This document shows, one piece after another, positions 44,302 through 53,885 of a stretch of 64,000 nt of DNA. Within the stretch, counting starts at the first letter, position 1. Every line of letters begins with the position of its first letter. The DNA is taken from the NCBI RefSeq assembly GCF_900187455.1, contig NZ_FYDX01000017.1, positions 79,046-143,045 of the forward strand, in the 5' to 3' direction. The DNA comes from Pseudomonas sp. Irchel 3E13 (GTDB taxonomy: Bacteria > Pseudomonadota > Gammaproteobacteria > Pseudomonadales > Pseudomonadaceae). Position numbers and translations under genes: made by a program. Under the pieces are notes generated by a model. The model made no database searches. It was not told the DNA's origin and saw only the letters and a program-made list of their open reading frames with translations.

Positions 44302-44709
44302 ATGGAAACCCGCACGCCAAACCGCTTGCCTTTCCATCGCTGGGCGGTTTTCCCGGTACTGCTGGCCCAATGTGTCGTGTTTCTGTTGGCAGCTTTGGCT
44401 TTGTGGCAGTGGCGCGGGACAGTCAGCGGATATTCAGGTCTCTGTGGAGGTCTGATCGCCTGGCTACCGAATGTGTATTTCGCCTATAAGGCTTTCCGGT
44501 TTACCGGGGCCCGGGCAGCGCAAGCCATCGTCAAGTCGTTTTACGCAGGCGAGGCAGGCAAATTGATTTTGACGGCGGTGCTGTTCGCACTGACGTTCGC
44601 AGGAGTGAAGCCATTGGCGCCATTAGCAGTATTCGGCGTCTTCTTGCTGACCCAACTGGTCAGCTGGTTCGCGCCCCTGCTGATGAAAACAAGACTTTCG
44701 AGACCTTAG
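44302..44709 (+). CDS. atpI: ATP synthase subunit I (assembly factor)
   Basis: A 135-residue protein with four hydrophobic segments, the usual topology of AtpI, which assists c-ring assembly. It is first in the atpIBEFHAGDC operon, 16 bases before atpB. I took the ATG at 44302, preceded by AGGGGAG, rather than an upstream in-frame start in the promoter region. Confidence 0.9.
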   Translation: METRTPNRLPFHRWAVFPVLLAQCVVFLLAALALWQWRGTVSGYSGLCGGLIAWLPNVYFAYKAFRFTGARAAQAIVKSFYAGEAGKLILTAVLFALTFAGVKPLAPLAVFGVFLLTQLVSWFAPLLMKTRLSRP

Positions 44710-44725
44710 GGCGTTTGAGGCAAAC

Positions 44726-45595
44726 ATGGCAGCAGAAACCGCTTCGGGCTATATCCAGCACCACTTGCAGAACCTGACCTTCGGTCAACTACCAGATGGC
44801 GGTTGGGGCTTTGCCCATTCCGCAGCAGAAGCCAAGGCAATGGGCTTCTGGGCGTTCCATGCGGACACCCTGGGTTGGTCGTTCGGTCTGGGCCTGATCT
44901 TCATTCTTCTTTTCCGCGCCGCGGCGAAAAAAGCGACCTCCGGCCTGCCCGGCGGTCTGCAGAACTTCGTTGAAGTGCTGGTCGAGTTCGTCAACGGCAG
45001 CGTGAAGGACTCCTTCCACGGCCGCAGCCCGGTCATCGCACCGCTGGCACTGACCATCTTCGTCTGGGTCTTCATGATGAACGCCGTCGACCTGATTCCG
45101 GTCGACTGGATTCCTCAGCTGGCGATCATGATCTCGGGTGATCCGCACATTCCGTTCCGTGCCGTATCCACCACCGACCCGAACGCCACGCTGGCCATGG
45201 CAATCTGTGTGTTCGCGCTGATCATTTTCTACAGCATCAAGGTCAAGGGCCTGGGCGGCTTCCTCGGTGAACTGACCCTGCACCCGTTCGGTAGCAAGAA
45301 CATCTTCGTGCAGATCCTGCTGATTCCGGTCAACTTCCTGCTCGAGTTCGTGACCCTGATCGCCAAGCCGATCTCGCTGGCTCTGCGTCTGTTCGGCAAC
45401 ATGTACGCCGGCGAGCTGGTGTTCATCCTGATTGCCGTGATGTTCGGCTCCGGCCTGCTGTGGCTGAGCGGTCTGGGTATCGTGCTGCAATGGGCGTGGG
45501 CTGTGTTCCACATCCTGATCATCACGCTGCAAGCATTCATCTTCATGATGCTCACCATCGTCTACCTTTCGATGGCGCACGAAGATAACCATTAA
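44726..45595 (+). CDS. atpB: ATP synthase Fo subunit a
   Basis: Membrane stator subunit forming the two proton half-channels against the c-ring. The 289-residue protein has several hydrophobic helices and the essential arginine in PISLALRLFGNMYAGELVFILI-type helix 4 (SLALRLFGN). Normal length for a proteobacterial subunit a. Confidence 0.98.
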   Translation: MAAETASGYIQHHLQNLTFGQLPDGGWGFAHSAAEAKAMGFWAFHADTLGWSFGLGLIFILLFRAAAKKATSGLPGGLQNFVEVLVEFVNGSVKDSFHGRSPVIAPLALTIFVWVFMMNAVDLIPVDWIPQLAIMISGDPHIPFRAVSTTDPNATLAMAICVFALIIFYSIKVKGLGGFLGELTLHPFGSKNIFVQILLIPVNFLLEFVTLIAKPISLALRLFGNMYAGELVFILIAVMFGSGLLWLSGLGIVLQWAWAVFHILIITLQAFIFMMLTIVYLSMAHEDNH

Positions 45596-45740
45596 GACCG
45601 CCTGGCGTGTCTGATGATCCTCCCGTCGGTACGAGGGAGGGTCGAAAAAGTCCGCAAGGGCACCGTTGTACCAAACGATTTTGTTTTACCGCTTCAAACT
45701 AAAAAACCTAACCAATACGACGTAAAAGTCGGGAGGAAAG

Positions 45741-45998
45741 ATGGAAACTGTAGTTGGTCTTACCGCTATCGCTGTTGCTCTGCTGATCGGCCTGGGTGCT
45801 CTGGGTACCGCCATTGGTTTCGGCCTGCTGGGCGGCAAGTTCCTGGAAGGCGCTGCTCGCCAGCCAGAGATGGTTCCAATGCTCCAAGTTAAGATGTTCA
45901 TCGTTGCCGGTCTGCTCGACGCCGTAACCATGATCGGTGTTGGTATCGCACTGTTCTTCACCTTCGCGAACCCCTTCGTTGGTCAAATCGCAGGCTAA
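45741..45998 (+). CDS. atpE: ATP synthase Fo subunit c
   Basis: Proton-translocating c-ring subunit. The 85-residue hairpin of two hydrophobic helices has the polar loop ARQPEM and the carboxylate in [21 protein letters not shown] (Asp about 60). A strong GGGAGGAAAG site precedes the ATG, in line with the high copy number of c. The 145-base gap from atpB may hold a translational enhancer, as in E. coli. Confidence 0.98.
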
Positions 45999-46055
45999 TC
46001 ACTCGATCATTCGAGTGGATTGGTGTGATAGACGAAGAACGAGCGAGGTGTTGGC

Positions 46056-46526
46056 GTGAATATTAATGCAACCCTGATTGGTCAGTCCCTTGCGTTCTTG
46101 ATTTTCGTGGTGTTCTGCATGAAGTTTGTATGGCCTCCGGTCATTGCAGCTCTGCAAGAACGTCAAAAGAAGATCGCGGACGGACTGGACGCTGCCAACC
46201 GAGCAGCTCGCGACCTGGAGCTGGCCCAAGATAAAGCGGGTCAGCAACTGCGCGAAGCTAAAGCTCAGGCAGCCGAAATCATTGAGCAAGCCAAGAAGCG
46301 CGGTGCTCAGATCGTCGAGGAAGCCCGTGATCAGGCCCGCGTCGAAGCTGACCGTGTGAAGGCTCAGGCTCAGGCCGAGATCGAACAGGAAATTAACAGC
46401 GTCAAAGACGCGCTGCGCGCCCAAGTGGGTAGCCTGGCCGTTAACGGTGCTGAAAAGATCCTTGGCGCCACAATCGATCAAAACGCGCATGCGGAGCTGG
46501 TTAACAAACTGGCCGCTGAAATTTAA
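46056..46526 (+). CDS. atpF: ATP synthase Fo subunit b
   Basis: Peripheral stalk subunit. The 156-residue protein has one N-terminal membrane helix (about 6-25) and a long charged coiled coil (about 30-125). It starts at a GTG with GAGCGAGG upstream, giving MNINATLIGQSLAFLIFVVF. It lies between atpE and atpH in the standard order. Confidence 0.97.
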   Translation: MNINATLIGQSLAFLIFVVFCMKFVWPPVIAALQERQKKIADGLDAANRAARDLELAQDKAGQQLREAKAQAAEIIEQAKKRGAQIVEEARDQARVEADRVKAQAQAEIEQEINSVKDALRAQVGSLAVNGAEKILGATIDQNAHAELVNKLAAEI

Positions 46527-46538
46527 GCGAGGGCGATC

Positions 46539-47075
46539 ATGGCAGAACTGACCACGTTGGCCCGACCTTACGCTAAGGCTGCCTTTGAGCACGCCCAGGC
46601 CCATCAGCAACTGGCCAATTGGTCAGCCATGCTCGGCCTGGCTGCTGCAGTGTCGGAAGACGGCACAATGCAGCGCCTGCTCAAGGCCCCGCGACTGACG
46701 AGCGCAGAAAAGGCCGCCGCATTCATTAATGTCTGCGGTGACAAGTTTGATGCACAGGCACAGAATTTCATTCATGTTGCCGCGGAAAACGATCGTCTCC
46801 TGCTGTTGCCGGAGATTTCGTCGTTGTTCGAGCTGTACAAGGCCGAACAAGAGAAATCCGTGGACGTGGAAGTCACCAGTGCTTTTGCGTTGAACCAAGA
46901 ACAGCAAGACAAACTCGCCAAGGTTCTCAGTGCACGGCTCAGCCGGGAAGTGCGCCTGCATGCGACGGAGGATGCCTCCCTTATCGGTGGTGTCGTGATC
47001 CGCGCAGGTGACCTGGTAATCGATGGCTCGGTTCGCGGCAAAATCGCGAAACTGGCCGAAGCATTGAAATCTTGA
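46539..47075 (+). CDS. atpH: ATP synthase F1 subunit delta
   Basis: Connects the peripheral stalk to the top of F1. The 178-residue protein begins with the family-typical LARPYAKAAFEHAQAHQQL and ends with the conserved IGGVVIRAGDLVIDGSVRGKI pattern (key residues GG-G and D-S-G). Located 12 bases after atpF. Confidence 0.97.
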   Translation: MAELTTLARPYAKAAFEHAQAHQQLANWSAMLGLAAAVSEDGTMQRLLKAPRLTSAEKAAAFINVCGDKFDAQAQNFIHVAAENDRLLLLPEISSLFELYKAEQEKSVDVEVTSAFALNQEQQDKLAKVLSARLSREVRLHATEDASLIGGVVIRAGDLVIDGSVRGKIAKLAEALKS

Positions 47076-47096
47076 GTTTGAAGGGGCAGCAGAGCA

Positions 47097-48641
47097 ATGC
47101 AGCAACTCAATCCTTCCGAAATTAGTGAAATCATCAAGGGCCGCATCGAGAATCTCGATGTAGCCTCCCAAGCCCGCAACGAAGGTACTGTCGTCAGCGT
47201 TTCTGACGGCATCGTGCGGATTCACGGTCTGGCCGACGTTATGTACGGCGAAATGATCGAGTTTCCAGGCGGCGTCTACGGTATGGCCCTCAACCTGGAG
47301 CAAGACTCCGTTGGTGCGGTAGTACTGGGCGCTTACGACACCCTCGCTGAAGGCATGAGCGCCAAGTGCACCGGCCGCATCCTGGAAGTTCCTGTTGGTA
47401 AGGAACTGCTGGGTCGCGTCGTTGACGCACTGGGCAACCCAATCGACGGCAAAGGCCCGCTGGGCAACACCGAGACCGACGCGGTCGAGAAAGTTGCTCC
47501 GGGCGTTATCTGGCGTAAGTCGGTAGACCAGCCTGTACAGACTGGCTACAAATCCGTCGACGCCATGATTCCTGTCGGCCGTGGCCAGCGCGAGCTGATC
47601 ATCGGTGACCGTCAGATCGGTAAGACCGCCATGGCGATCGACGCCATCATCAACCAGAAAGACTCCGGTATTTTCTGCGTTTATGTTGCCGTTGGCCAAA
47701 AGCGTTCCACCGTCGCCAACATCGTTCGCAAGCTGGAAGAAAACGGCGCCCTGGCCAACACCATCGTGGTGGTTGCCAGTGCTTCGGAATCCGCCGCACT
47801 GCAATTCCTGGCGCCATACGCCGGTTGCACCATGGGCGAGTTCTTCCGCGACCGCGGTGAAGACGCACTGATCGTTTACGACGACCTGTCCAAGCAAGCC
47901 GTTGCCTACCGTCAGATCTCCCTGCTGCTGCGCCGTCCACCAGGACGTGAAGCGTACCCAGGTGACGTGTTCTATCTCCACTCCCGTCTGCTGGAGCGTG
48001 CTTCGCGCGTTTCCGAAGAGTACGTCGAGAAGTTCACCAACGGCGCTGTAACTGGCAAGACCGGTTCCCTGACCGCACTGCCGATCATCGAAACCCAGGC
48101 TGGCGACGTTTCCGCGTTCGTTCCGACCAACGTGATTTCCATCACCGACGGTCAGATCTTCCTGGAATCGGCCATGTTCAACTCGGGCATCCGCCCTGCA
48201 GTTAACGCCGGTGTTTCGGTATCCCGTGTGGGTGGTGCCGCTCAGACCAAGATCATCAAGAAGCTGTCCGGTGGCATCCGTACCGCTCTGGCTCAGTACC
48301 GTGAACTGGCGGCATTCGCCCAGTTCGCCTCTGACCTGGACGAAGCTACCCGTAAGCAACTCGAGCACGGTCAACGTGTTACCGAGCTGATGAAGCAGAA
48401 GCAATACGCTCCTATGTCCATTGCTGACATGGCGCTGTCGCTGTATGCCGCTGAGCGTGGGTTCCTGACCGACGTTGAAATCGCCAAGATCGGTAGCTTC
48501 GAACAAGCCCTGATCGCTTACTTCAACCGTGATCACGCCGAACTGATGGCGAAGATCAACGTGAAGGGTGACTTCAACGACGAAATCGACGCTGGCATCA
48601 AAGCCGGTATCGAGAAGTTCAAGGCCACCCAAACCTGGTAA
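47097..48641 (+). CDS. atpA: ATP synthase F1 subunit alpha
   Basis: Non-catalytic nucleotide-binding subunit of F1. The 514-residue protein has the P-loop GDRQIGKTAMAID near residue 169, the Walker B region ALIVYDDLSKQAVAYRQ and the family signature PAVNAGVSVSRVG. Its codon choice is strongly biased, as for a highly expressed gene. Confidence 0.99.
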   Translation: MQQLNPSEISEIIKGRIENLDVASQARNEGTVVSVSDGIVRIHGLADVMYGEMIEFPGGVYGMALNLEQDSVGAVVLGAYDTLAEGMSAKCTGRILEVPVGKELLGRVVDALGNPIDGKGPLGNTETDAVEKVAPGVIWRKSVDQPVQTGYKSVDAMIPVGRGQRELIIGDRQIGKTAMAIDAIINQKDSGIFCVYVAVGQKRSTVANIVRKLEENGALANTIVVVASASESAALQFLAPYAGCTMGEFFRDRGEDALIVYDDLSKQAVAYRQISLLLRRPPGREAYPGDVFYLHSRLLERASRVSEEYVEKFTNGAVTGKTGSLTALPIIETQAGDVSAFVPTNVISITDGQIFLESAMFNSGIRPAVNAGVSVSRVGGAAQTKIIKKLSGGIRTALAQYRELAAFAQFASDLDEATRKQLEHGQRVTELMKQKQYAPMSIADMALSLYAAERGFLTDVEIAKIGSFEQALIAYFNRDHAELMAKINVKGDFNDEIDAGIKAGIEKFKATQTW

Positions 48642-48691
48642 GCCGCAGCGGGGGCTTTGCAGCCCCCGCTTGCTAACCTGATAGGTGTTAC

Positions 48692-49552
48692 ATGGCAGGC
48701 GCAAAAGAGATTCGCAGTAAGATTGCGAGCATCAAAAGCACGCAAAAAATTACCAGCGCCATGGAAAAAGTGGCGGTCAGCAAAATGCGCAAGGCTCAAA
48801 TGCGCATGGCTGCTAGCCGTCCTTACGCGGAGCGCATCCGCCAGGTGATTGGTCATCTGGCCAACGCCAACCCGGAATACCGCCACCCGTTCATGATCGA
48901 TCGCCCTGTAAAGCGCGCCGGTTATGTCGTAGTGAGCAGTGACCGTGGTCTGTGCGGCGGCTTGAACACCAACCTGTTCAAGGCCCTGGTCAAGGACATG
49001 GCGGTAAACCGCGAACAAGGCGTCGAGATCGATCTGTGCGTGGTCGGCAGCAAGGGTGCAGCATTCTTCCGTAGCTTCGGCGGTAACGTTGTTGCTGCGA
49101 TCAGCCACCTGGGCGAAGAGCCGTCGATCAACGATCTGATCGGTAGCGTCAAAGTCATGCTGGACGCTTACCTGGACGGCCGTATCGATCGTCTGTCCGT
49201 GGTATCGAACAAGTTCATCAATACCATGACGCAACAGCCAACGGTCGAGCAGTTGATTCCGTTGGTGGCAACCCCGGATCAAGAACTCAAGCACCACTGG
49301 GACTACCTCTACGAACCTGACGCCAAAGAGCTGCTGGACGGCTTGATGGTGCGTTACGTGGAGTCGCAGGTCTACCAGGCGGTGGTCGAGAACAACGCGG
49401 CTGAACAAGCTGCCCGGATGATCGCGATGAAGAACGCCACCGACAACGCCGGTGACCTGATCAGCGAATTGCAGCTGATCTACAACAAGGCGCGTCAGGC
49501 TGCGATCACCCAAGAGATCTCGGAAATCGTCGGCGGCGCTGCCGCGGTTTAA
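48692..49552 (+). CDS. atpG: ATP synthase F1 subunit gamma
   Basis: Central rotor shaft. The 286-residue protein begins AGAKEIRSKIASIKSTQKIT and ends with the conserved ITQEISEIVGGAAAV; long N- and C-terminal helices form the coiled-coil shaft. It follows atpA by 50 bases, a gap with a GC-rich inverted repeat (GCGGGGGCTTTGCAGCCCCCGC) that could be an mRNA processing site. Confidence 0.98.
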   Translation: MAGAKEIRSKIASIKSTQKITSAMEKVAVSKMRKAQMRMAASRPYAERIRQVIGHLANANPEYRHPFMIDRPVKRAGYVVVSSDRGLCGGLNTNLFKALVKDMAVNREQGVEIDLCVVGSKGAAFFRSFGGNVVAAISHLGEEPSINDLIGSVKVMLDAYLDGRIDRLSVVSNKFINTMTQQPTVEQLIPLVATPDQELKHHWDYLYEPDAKELLDGLMVRYVESQVYQAVVENNAAEQAARMIAMKNATDNAGDLISELQLIYNKARQAAITQEISEIVGGAAAV

Positions 49553-49579
49553 CGGTTCAAATATTCAGAGGATCCAGCT

Positions 49580-50956
49580 ATGAGTAGCGGACGTATCGTT
49601 CAAATCATCGGCGCCGTCATCGACGTGGAATTTCCACGTGACAGCGTTCCGAGTGTGTATAACGCACTGAAAGTACAAGGCGCAGAAACCACCCTGGAAG
49701 TTCAGCAGCAGCTGGGCGACGGCGTGGTTCGTACCATTGCGATGGGTTCGACCGAAGGCTTGAAGCGCGGTCTGGACGTTATCGACACCAAGGCAGCCAT
49801 CTCCGTACCGGTCGGTAAAGCGACCCTGGGCCGGATCATGGACGTCCTGGGCAACCCGATCGACGAAGCTGGTCCGATTGGCGAAGAAGAGCGTTGGGGC
49901 ATTCACCGTCCTGCGCCTTCCTTCGCTGACCAGGCAGGCGGCAACGACCTGCTGGAAACTGGCATCAAGGTTATCGACCTGGTTTGCCCGTTCGCCAAGG
50001 GTGGTAAGGTTGGTCTGTTCGGTGGTGCCGGTGTAGGCAAAACCGTAAACATGATGGAACTGATCCGTAACATCGCCATCGAGCACAGCGGTTATTCCGT
50101 GTTCGCCGGTGTGGGTGAGCGTACTCGTGAGGGTAACGACTTCTACCACGAGATGAAGGACTCCAACGTTCTCGACAAAGTAGCCTTGGTCTACGGTCAG
50201 ATGAACGAGCCACCAGGAAACCGTCTGCGCGTAGCGCTGACCGGCCTGACCATGGCTGAGAAGTTCCGTGACGAAGGTAACGACGTTCTGCTGTTCGTCG
50301 ACAACATCTATCGTTACACCCTGGCCGGTACTGAAGTATCCGCACTGCTGGGCCGTATGCCTTCCGCAGTAGGTTACCAGCCGACCCTGGCTGAAGAGAT
50401 GGGCGTTCTGCAAGAACGTATCACTTCGACCAAGGAAGGTTCGATCACCTCGATCCAAGCGGTATACGTACCTGCGGACGACTTGACCGACCCGTCGCCA
50501 GCGACCACCTTCGCCCACTTGGACGCCACCGTCGTACTGTCCCGTGACATCGCTTCCCTGGGTATCTACCCAGCGGTCGATCCACTGGACTCGACTTCGC
50601 GCCAGTTGGACCCGAACGTCATCGGCAACGAGCACTACGACACCGCCCGCGGCGTCCAGTACGTGCTGCAGCGCTACAAAGAGCTGAAAGACATCATCGC
50701 GATCCTGGGTATGGACGAACTGTCCGAAACCGACAAGCAGCTGGTATCCCGTGCTCGTAAGATCCAGCGCTTCCTGTCCCAGCCGTTCTTCGTGGCAGAA
50801 GTCTTCACTGGTTCCCCAGGTAAATACGTTTCCCTGAAAGACACCATTGCTGGCTTCAGCGGCATCCTCAAAGGTGACTACGACCACCTGCCAGAACAAG
50901 CGTTCTACATGGTCGGCAGCATCGAAGAAGCGGTCGAGAAAGCCAAGAAACTGTAA
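49580..50956 (+). CDS. atpD: ATP synthase F1 subunit beta
   Basis: Catalytic subunit of F1. The 458-residue protein has the P-loop GGAGVGKTVNMMELI near residue 150, the catalytic glutamate region GVGERTREGNDFYHEM, and the ATP synthase signature PAVDPLDSTSR. Start ATG has a GAGGATCC site. Confidence 0.99.
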   Translation: MSSGRIVQIIGAVIDVEFPRDSVPSVYNALKVQGAETTLEVQQQLGDGVVRTIAMGSTEGLKRGLDVIDTKAAISVPVGKATLGRIMDVLGNPIDEAGPIGEEERWGIHRPAPSFADQAGGNDLLETGIKVIDLVCPFAKGGKVGLFGGAGVGKTVNMMELIRNIAIEHSGYSVFAGVGERTREGNDFYHEMKDSNVLDKVALVYGQMNEPPGNRLRVALTGLTMAEKFRDEGNDVLLFVDNIYRYTLAGTEVSALLGRMPSAVGYQPTLAEEMGVLQERITSTKEGSITSIQAVYVPADDLTDPSPATTFAHLDATVVLSRDIASLGIYPAVDPLDSTSRQLDPNVIGNEHYDTARGVQYVLQRYKELKDIIAILGMDELSETDKQLVSRARKIQRFLSQPFFVAEVFTGSPGKYVSLKDTIAGFSGILKGDYDHLPEQAFYMVGSIEEAVEKAKKL

Positions 50957-51000
50957 TCCCGGCGCCCCGAAAGGGGCGCTAATCAGGTCGAGGCAAGCAA

Positions 51001-51417
51001 ATGGCTATGACAGTCCATTGCGATATCGTCAGCGCGGAAGGAGAAATCTTCTCCGGTCTGGTCGAGATGGTGGTTGCGCACGGTAACCTGGGTGATCTTG
51101 GTATCGCTCCAGGCCACGCGCCGCTGATCACCAATCTCAAGCCGGGTCCGATCACGCTGACCAAGCAGGGCGGCTCCCAGGAAGTGTTTTACATCTCTGG
51201 TGGCTTCCTTGAGGTCCAGCCGAACATGGTCAAGGTTCTCGCCGACACCGTGCAACGCGCTGCAGACCTGGATGAAGCTCAGGCGCAGGAAGCCCTCAAG
51301 GCTGCCGAAAATGCCCTGAACAGCAAAGGCGCGGATTTCGATTACAGCGCCGCTGCTGCACGTCTGGCCGAGGCCGCAGCCCAGCTGCGTACCGTCCAGC
51401 AAATGCGCAAGAAGTAA
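51001..51417 (+). CDS. atpC: ATP synthase F1 subunit epsilon
   Basis: Regulatory rotor subunit that links gamma to the c-ring and inhibits ATP hydrolysis. The 138-residue protein has the N-terminal beta-barrel (MTVHCDIVSAEGEIFSG, LGIAPGHAPLIT) and two C-terminal helices rich in Ala and Glu. It is the last gene of the operon, before a strong terminator. Confidence 0.98.
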   Translation: MAMTVHCDIVSAEGEIFSGLVEMVVAHGNLGDLGIAPGHAPLITNLKPGPITLTKQGGSQEVFYISGGFLEVQPNMVKVLADTVQRAADLDEAQAQEALKAAENALNSKGADFDYSAAAARLAEAAAQLRTVQQMRKK

Positions 51418-51455
51418 TACGGCGCTTGCCGATCATTTCTGACGCAATTGAGTTA

Positions 51456-51490
51456 AAGGGTAGCCTCGGCTACCCTTTTTCTTTTTCCGA
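51456..51490 (+). terminator. ATP synthase operon terminator
   Basis: AAGGGTAGCC with GGCTACCCTT form a 10-base stem around TC, followed by TTTCTTTTTC. It ends the atp transcript before glmU. Confidence 0.93.
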
Positions 51491-51540
51491 ATTCTTCCCC
51501 CCGGTCACATCGCTGATCACCCAGGATTGGTAGCCAGTCA

Positions 51541-52908
51541 ATGTCTCTCGATATCGTTATTCTCGCCGCAGGCCAAGGCACTCGCATGCGTTCCGCATTG
51601 CCGAAGGTGCTGCACCCGGTCGCCGGCGACTCCATGCTTGGCCACGTTATCCACAGCGCACGCCAGTTGCAGCCGCAGGGCGTGCATGTCGTCATTGGCC
51701 ATGGTGCAGAGCTGGTCCGTGAACGCCTTGCCGCGGATGATCTGAATTTCGTTCTCCAGGACAAACAACTGGGCACCGGCCATGCCGTCGCTCAGGCGCT
51801 GCCGGCGCTGAGCGCTGAGACTGTGCTGATTCTCTACGGCGACGTACCGTTGATCGAAGTGGAAACCCTCAAGCGCCTGCTGGCGAAGGTCAACGAGCAG
51901 CAACTCGGCTTGCTGACCGTCACCCTGCAAGACCCCACCGGCTATGGCCGCATCGTGCGCGACGCCGAGGGCAAGGTCGCGGCGATTGTCGAGCACAAGG
52001 ATGCCAGCGAAGCGCAGAAAGCCATTCGCGAAGGCAACACCGGTATTCTCGCCGTCCCGGGCGCGCGCCTGACCAAGTGGCTGGGTCGTCTGTCCAACGA
52101 CAATGCCCAGGGCGAGTATTACCTCACCGATGTGATCGCCATGGCCGTAGCCGATGGTCTGGTCGTCGCCACCGAGCAGCCGCTGGACCCGATGGAAGTG
52201 CAGGGCGCCAATGATCGTCGGCAACTGGCCGAGCTGGAGCGTCATTACCAGCTCCGCGAGGCTCGCCGCCTGATGGCCCTCGGCGTAACCCTGCGAGATC
52301 CGGCGCGTTTCGATATTCGCGGCGAGGTCAGTGTCGGCCGCGACGTCCTCATCGATATCAACGTGGTTCTGGAAGGCCGCGTGGTAATCGAAGATGACGT
52401 CCAGATCGGACCGAATTGCGTGATCAAGAACAGCACCCTGCGCAAGGGCGTCGTCATCAAGGCGAACAGCCATATCGAAGGCGCCGTGCTGGGTGAGGGC
52501 AGCGATGCCGGCCCGTTCGCACGTCTGCGTCCCGGCACCGTGCTGGAAGCCCGTGCCCATGTGGGTAACTTTGTCGAACTGAAGAACGCTCATCTGGGCG
52601 AGGGCGCCAAGGCCGGTCACCTGACTTACCTGGGTGACGCGGAAATCGGTGCCCGTACCAACATCGGCGCCGGCACCATCACCTGTAACTATGACGGCGC
52701 CAACAAGTTCAAGACTGTGCTGGGTGAGGACGTGTTCATCGGCTCGAACAACTCGCTGGTTGCCCCTGTGGATATCAAGGACGGCGCGACTACTGCTGCC
52801 GGTTCGACCATCACTCAGAACGTAGAGCCGTCGCAGTTGGCGGTGGGTCGGGCTCGCCAGAAAAATATCGATGGCTGGAAACGGCCGGAGAAGCTCAAGA
52901 AGGACTGA
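51541..52908 (+). CDS. glmU: Bifunctional N-acetylglucosamine-1-phosphate uridyltransferase/acetyltransferase
   Basis: Makes UDP-GlcNAc for peptidoglycan and LPS. The 455-residue protein has the N-terminal nucleotidyltransferase with LAAGQGTRMRSALPKVLHP and the C-terminal left-handed beta-helix of hexapeptide repeats (from about 250), including the acetyltransferase residues in GNFVELKNAHLGEGAKAGHLTYLGD-like turns (shown in part by GEGAKAGHLTYLGD). It lies 120 bases after atpC; a terminator follows. Confidence 0.98.
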   Translation: MSLDIVILAAGQGTRMRSALPKVLHPVAGDSMLGHVIHSARQLQPQGVHVVIGHGAELVRERLAADDLNFVLQDKQLGTGHAVAQALPALSAETVLILYGDVPLIEVETLKRLLAKVNEQQLGLLTVTLQDPTGYGRIVRDAEGKVAAIVEHKDASEAQKAIREGNTGILAVPGARLTKWLGRLSNDNAQGEYYLTDVIAMAVADGLVVATEQPLDPMEVQGANDRRQLAELERHYQLREARRLMALGVTLRDPARFDIRGEVSVGRDVLIDINVVLEGRVVIEDDVQIGPNCVIKNSTLRKGVVIKANSHIEGAVLGEGSDAGPFARLRPGTVLEARAHVGNFVELKNAHLGEGAKAGHLTYLGDAEIGARTNIGAGTITCNYDGANKFKTVLGEDVFIGSNNSLVAPVDIKDGATTAAGSTITQNVEPSQLAVGRARQKNIDGWKRPEKLKKD

Positions 52909-52928
52909 GTTATTCACAGGTGAGGAAG

Positions 52929-52970
52929 AAGGCCGACCTGCAGTGTGCATAAGTCGGCCTTTTTCATTTT
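52929..52970 (+). terminator. Terminator after glmU
   Basis: AAGGCCGAC and GTCGGCCTT form a 9-base stem around a 15-base loop, followed by TTTTCATTTT. Two DnaA boxes (52982-52990, TGTGGATAA; 53009-53017, TTATCCACA) follow before the next gene. Confidence 0.88.
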
Positions 52971-53082
52971 CAAGCTGGCTATGTGGATAACCGGCGGGGC
53001 CAACAATGTTATCCACATCACTTTTTTCAACATGTGTCTTGACCAAAAGAGCCCGTTAGGTTTTGATTGGCGTCATTAACTT

Positions 53083-53119
53083 TCGAAACGAAACTTACCG
53101 CTAAAATGTCGAAACGAAA
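53083..53119. promoter_or_regulatory. Direct repeats at the DeoR-type gene start, operator candidate
   Basis: The 11-base word TCGAAACGAAA occurs twice, at 53083-53093 and 53109-53119, exactly 26 bases apart. The second copy starts within the third base after the ATG of the DeoR-type gene. TTTCG/CGAAA-rich half-sites are typical of DeoR-family operators, so autoregulation is plausible. Confidence 0.5.
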
Positions 53120-53882
53120 TACGCCACAACGCCGACACAACATCCTCGCTTTGCTCAATGAAAAGGGCGAGGTGAGCGTGGATGAGCTGGCCAAGCGTTT
53201 CGAAACTTCCGAAGTCACCATCCGCAAGGATTTGGCGGCGCTCGAAAGCAACGGTTTGCTGCTGCGTCGTTACGGCGGCGCGGTGACCATGCCGCAAGAG
53301 CTGATTGCCGATCAGACCCAACCCGTCTCCCTGTATAAGCAGGCCATCGCCCGTGCTGCGGTGGCGCGAATTCGTGAACATGCGCGGATCATCATCGACA
53401 GCGGCAGCACGACCGCGGCGATGATCCCCGAGCTGGGTCTCCAGCCCGGCCTCGTGGTGATGACCAACTCCCTTAATGTGGCCCGTGCGCTGAGCGAACT
53501 CGAGCATGAACCGGTGCTGCTAATGACCGGCGGCACCTGGGATCCGCACTCCGAATCCTTTCAGGGCCAGGTTGCCGAGCAGGTGCTGCGCTCCTACGAT
53601 TTCGACCAGTTGTTCATCGGTGCCGACGGCATCGATCTTGTCCGTGGCACCACCACGTTCAATGAGTTGCTGGGTCTGAGCCGTGTGATGGCCGAGGTTG
53701 CCCGGGAAGTGATCGTGATGGTCGAGTCGGACAAGGTTGGGCGCAAGATTCCCAACCTCGAGCTGCCGTGGAGCGGCGTGAACACCCTTATTACTGATGA
53801 GCGCCTGCCTGATGAGGCACGCGAACAGATTGAAGCCCGCGGCATAAACGTGATTTGTGCCGCTATCAGCCAGGAGCATTAA
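53106..53882 (+). CDS. DeoR-family transcriptional regulator upstream of glmS
   Basis: A 258-residue DeoR/GlpR-type repressor: N-terminal helix-turn-helix (RRHNILALLNEKGEVSVDELA, ETSEVTIRKDLAALES near residues 6-50) and a C-terminal sugar-phosphate-binding domain with IIDSGSTTAAMIP and MTGGTWDPHSESFQG. It lies between glmU and glmS, three bases before glmS, in all pseudomonads I know, and probably senses an amino-sugar phosphate. I used the ATG at 53106; the longer frame from 53067 has no site. Confidence 0.9.
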   Translation: MSKRNTPQRRHNILALLNEKGEVSVDELAKRFETSEVTIRKDLAALESNGLLLRRYGGAVTMPQELIADQTQPVSLYKQAIARAAVARIREHARIIIDSGSTTAAMIPELGLQPGLVVMTNSLNVARALSELEHEPVLLMTGGTWDPHSESFQGQVAEQVLRSYDFDQLFIGADGIDLVRGTTTFNELLGLSRVMAEVAREVIVMVESDKVGRKIPNLELPWSGVNTLITDERLPDEAREQIEARGINVICAAISQEH

Positions 53883-53885
53883 TTT

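Noticed and set aside
48642..48691. Rho-independent terminator between atpA and atpG
   Set aside because: The GC-rich inverted repeat there has no T-run, and the operon order implies continuous transcription.
49628..49647. parS-like word (TTTCCACGTGACAG) in atpD
   Set aside because: Only one half-site plus the CACGTG core is present; too degenerate beside the three good parS sites.
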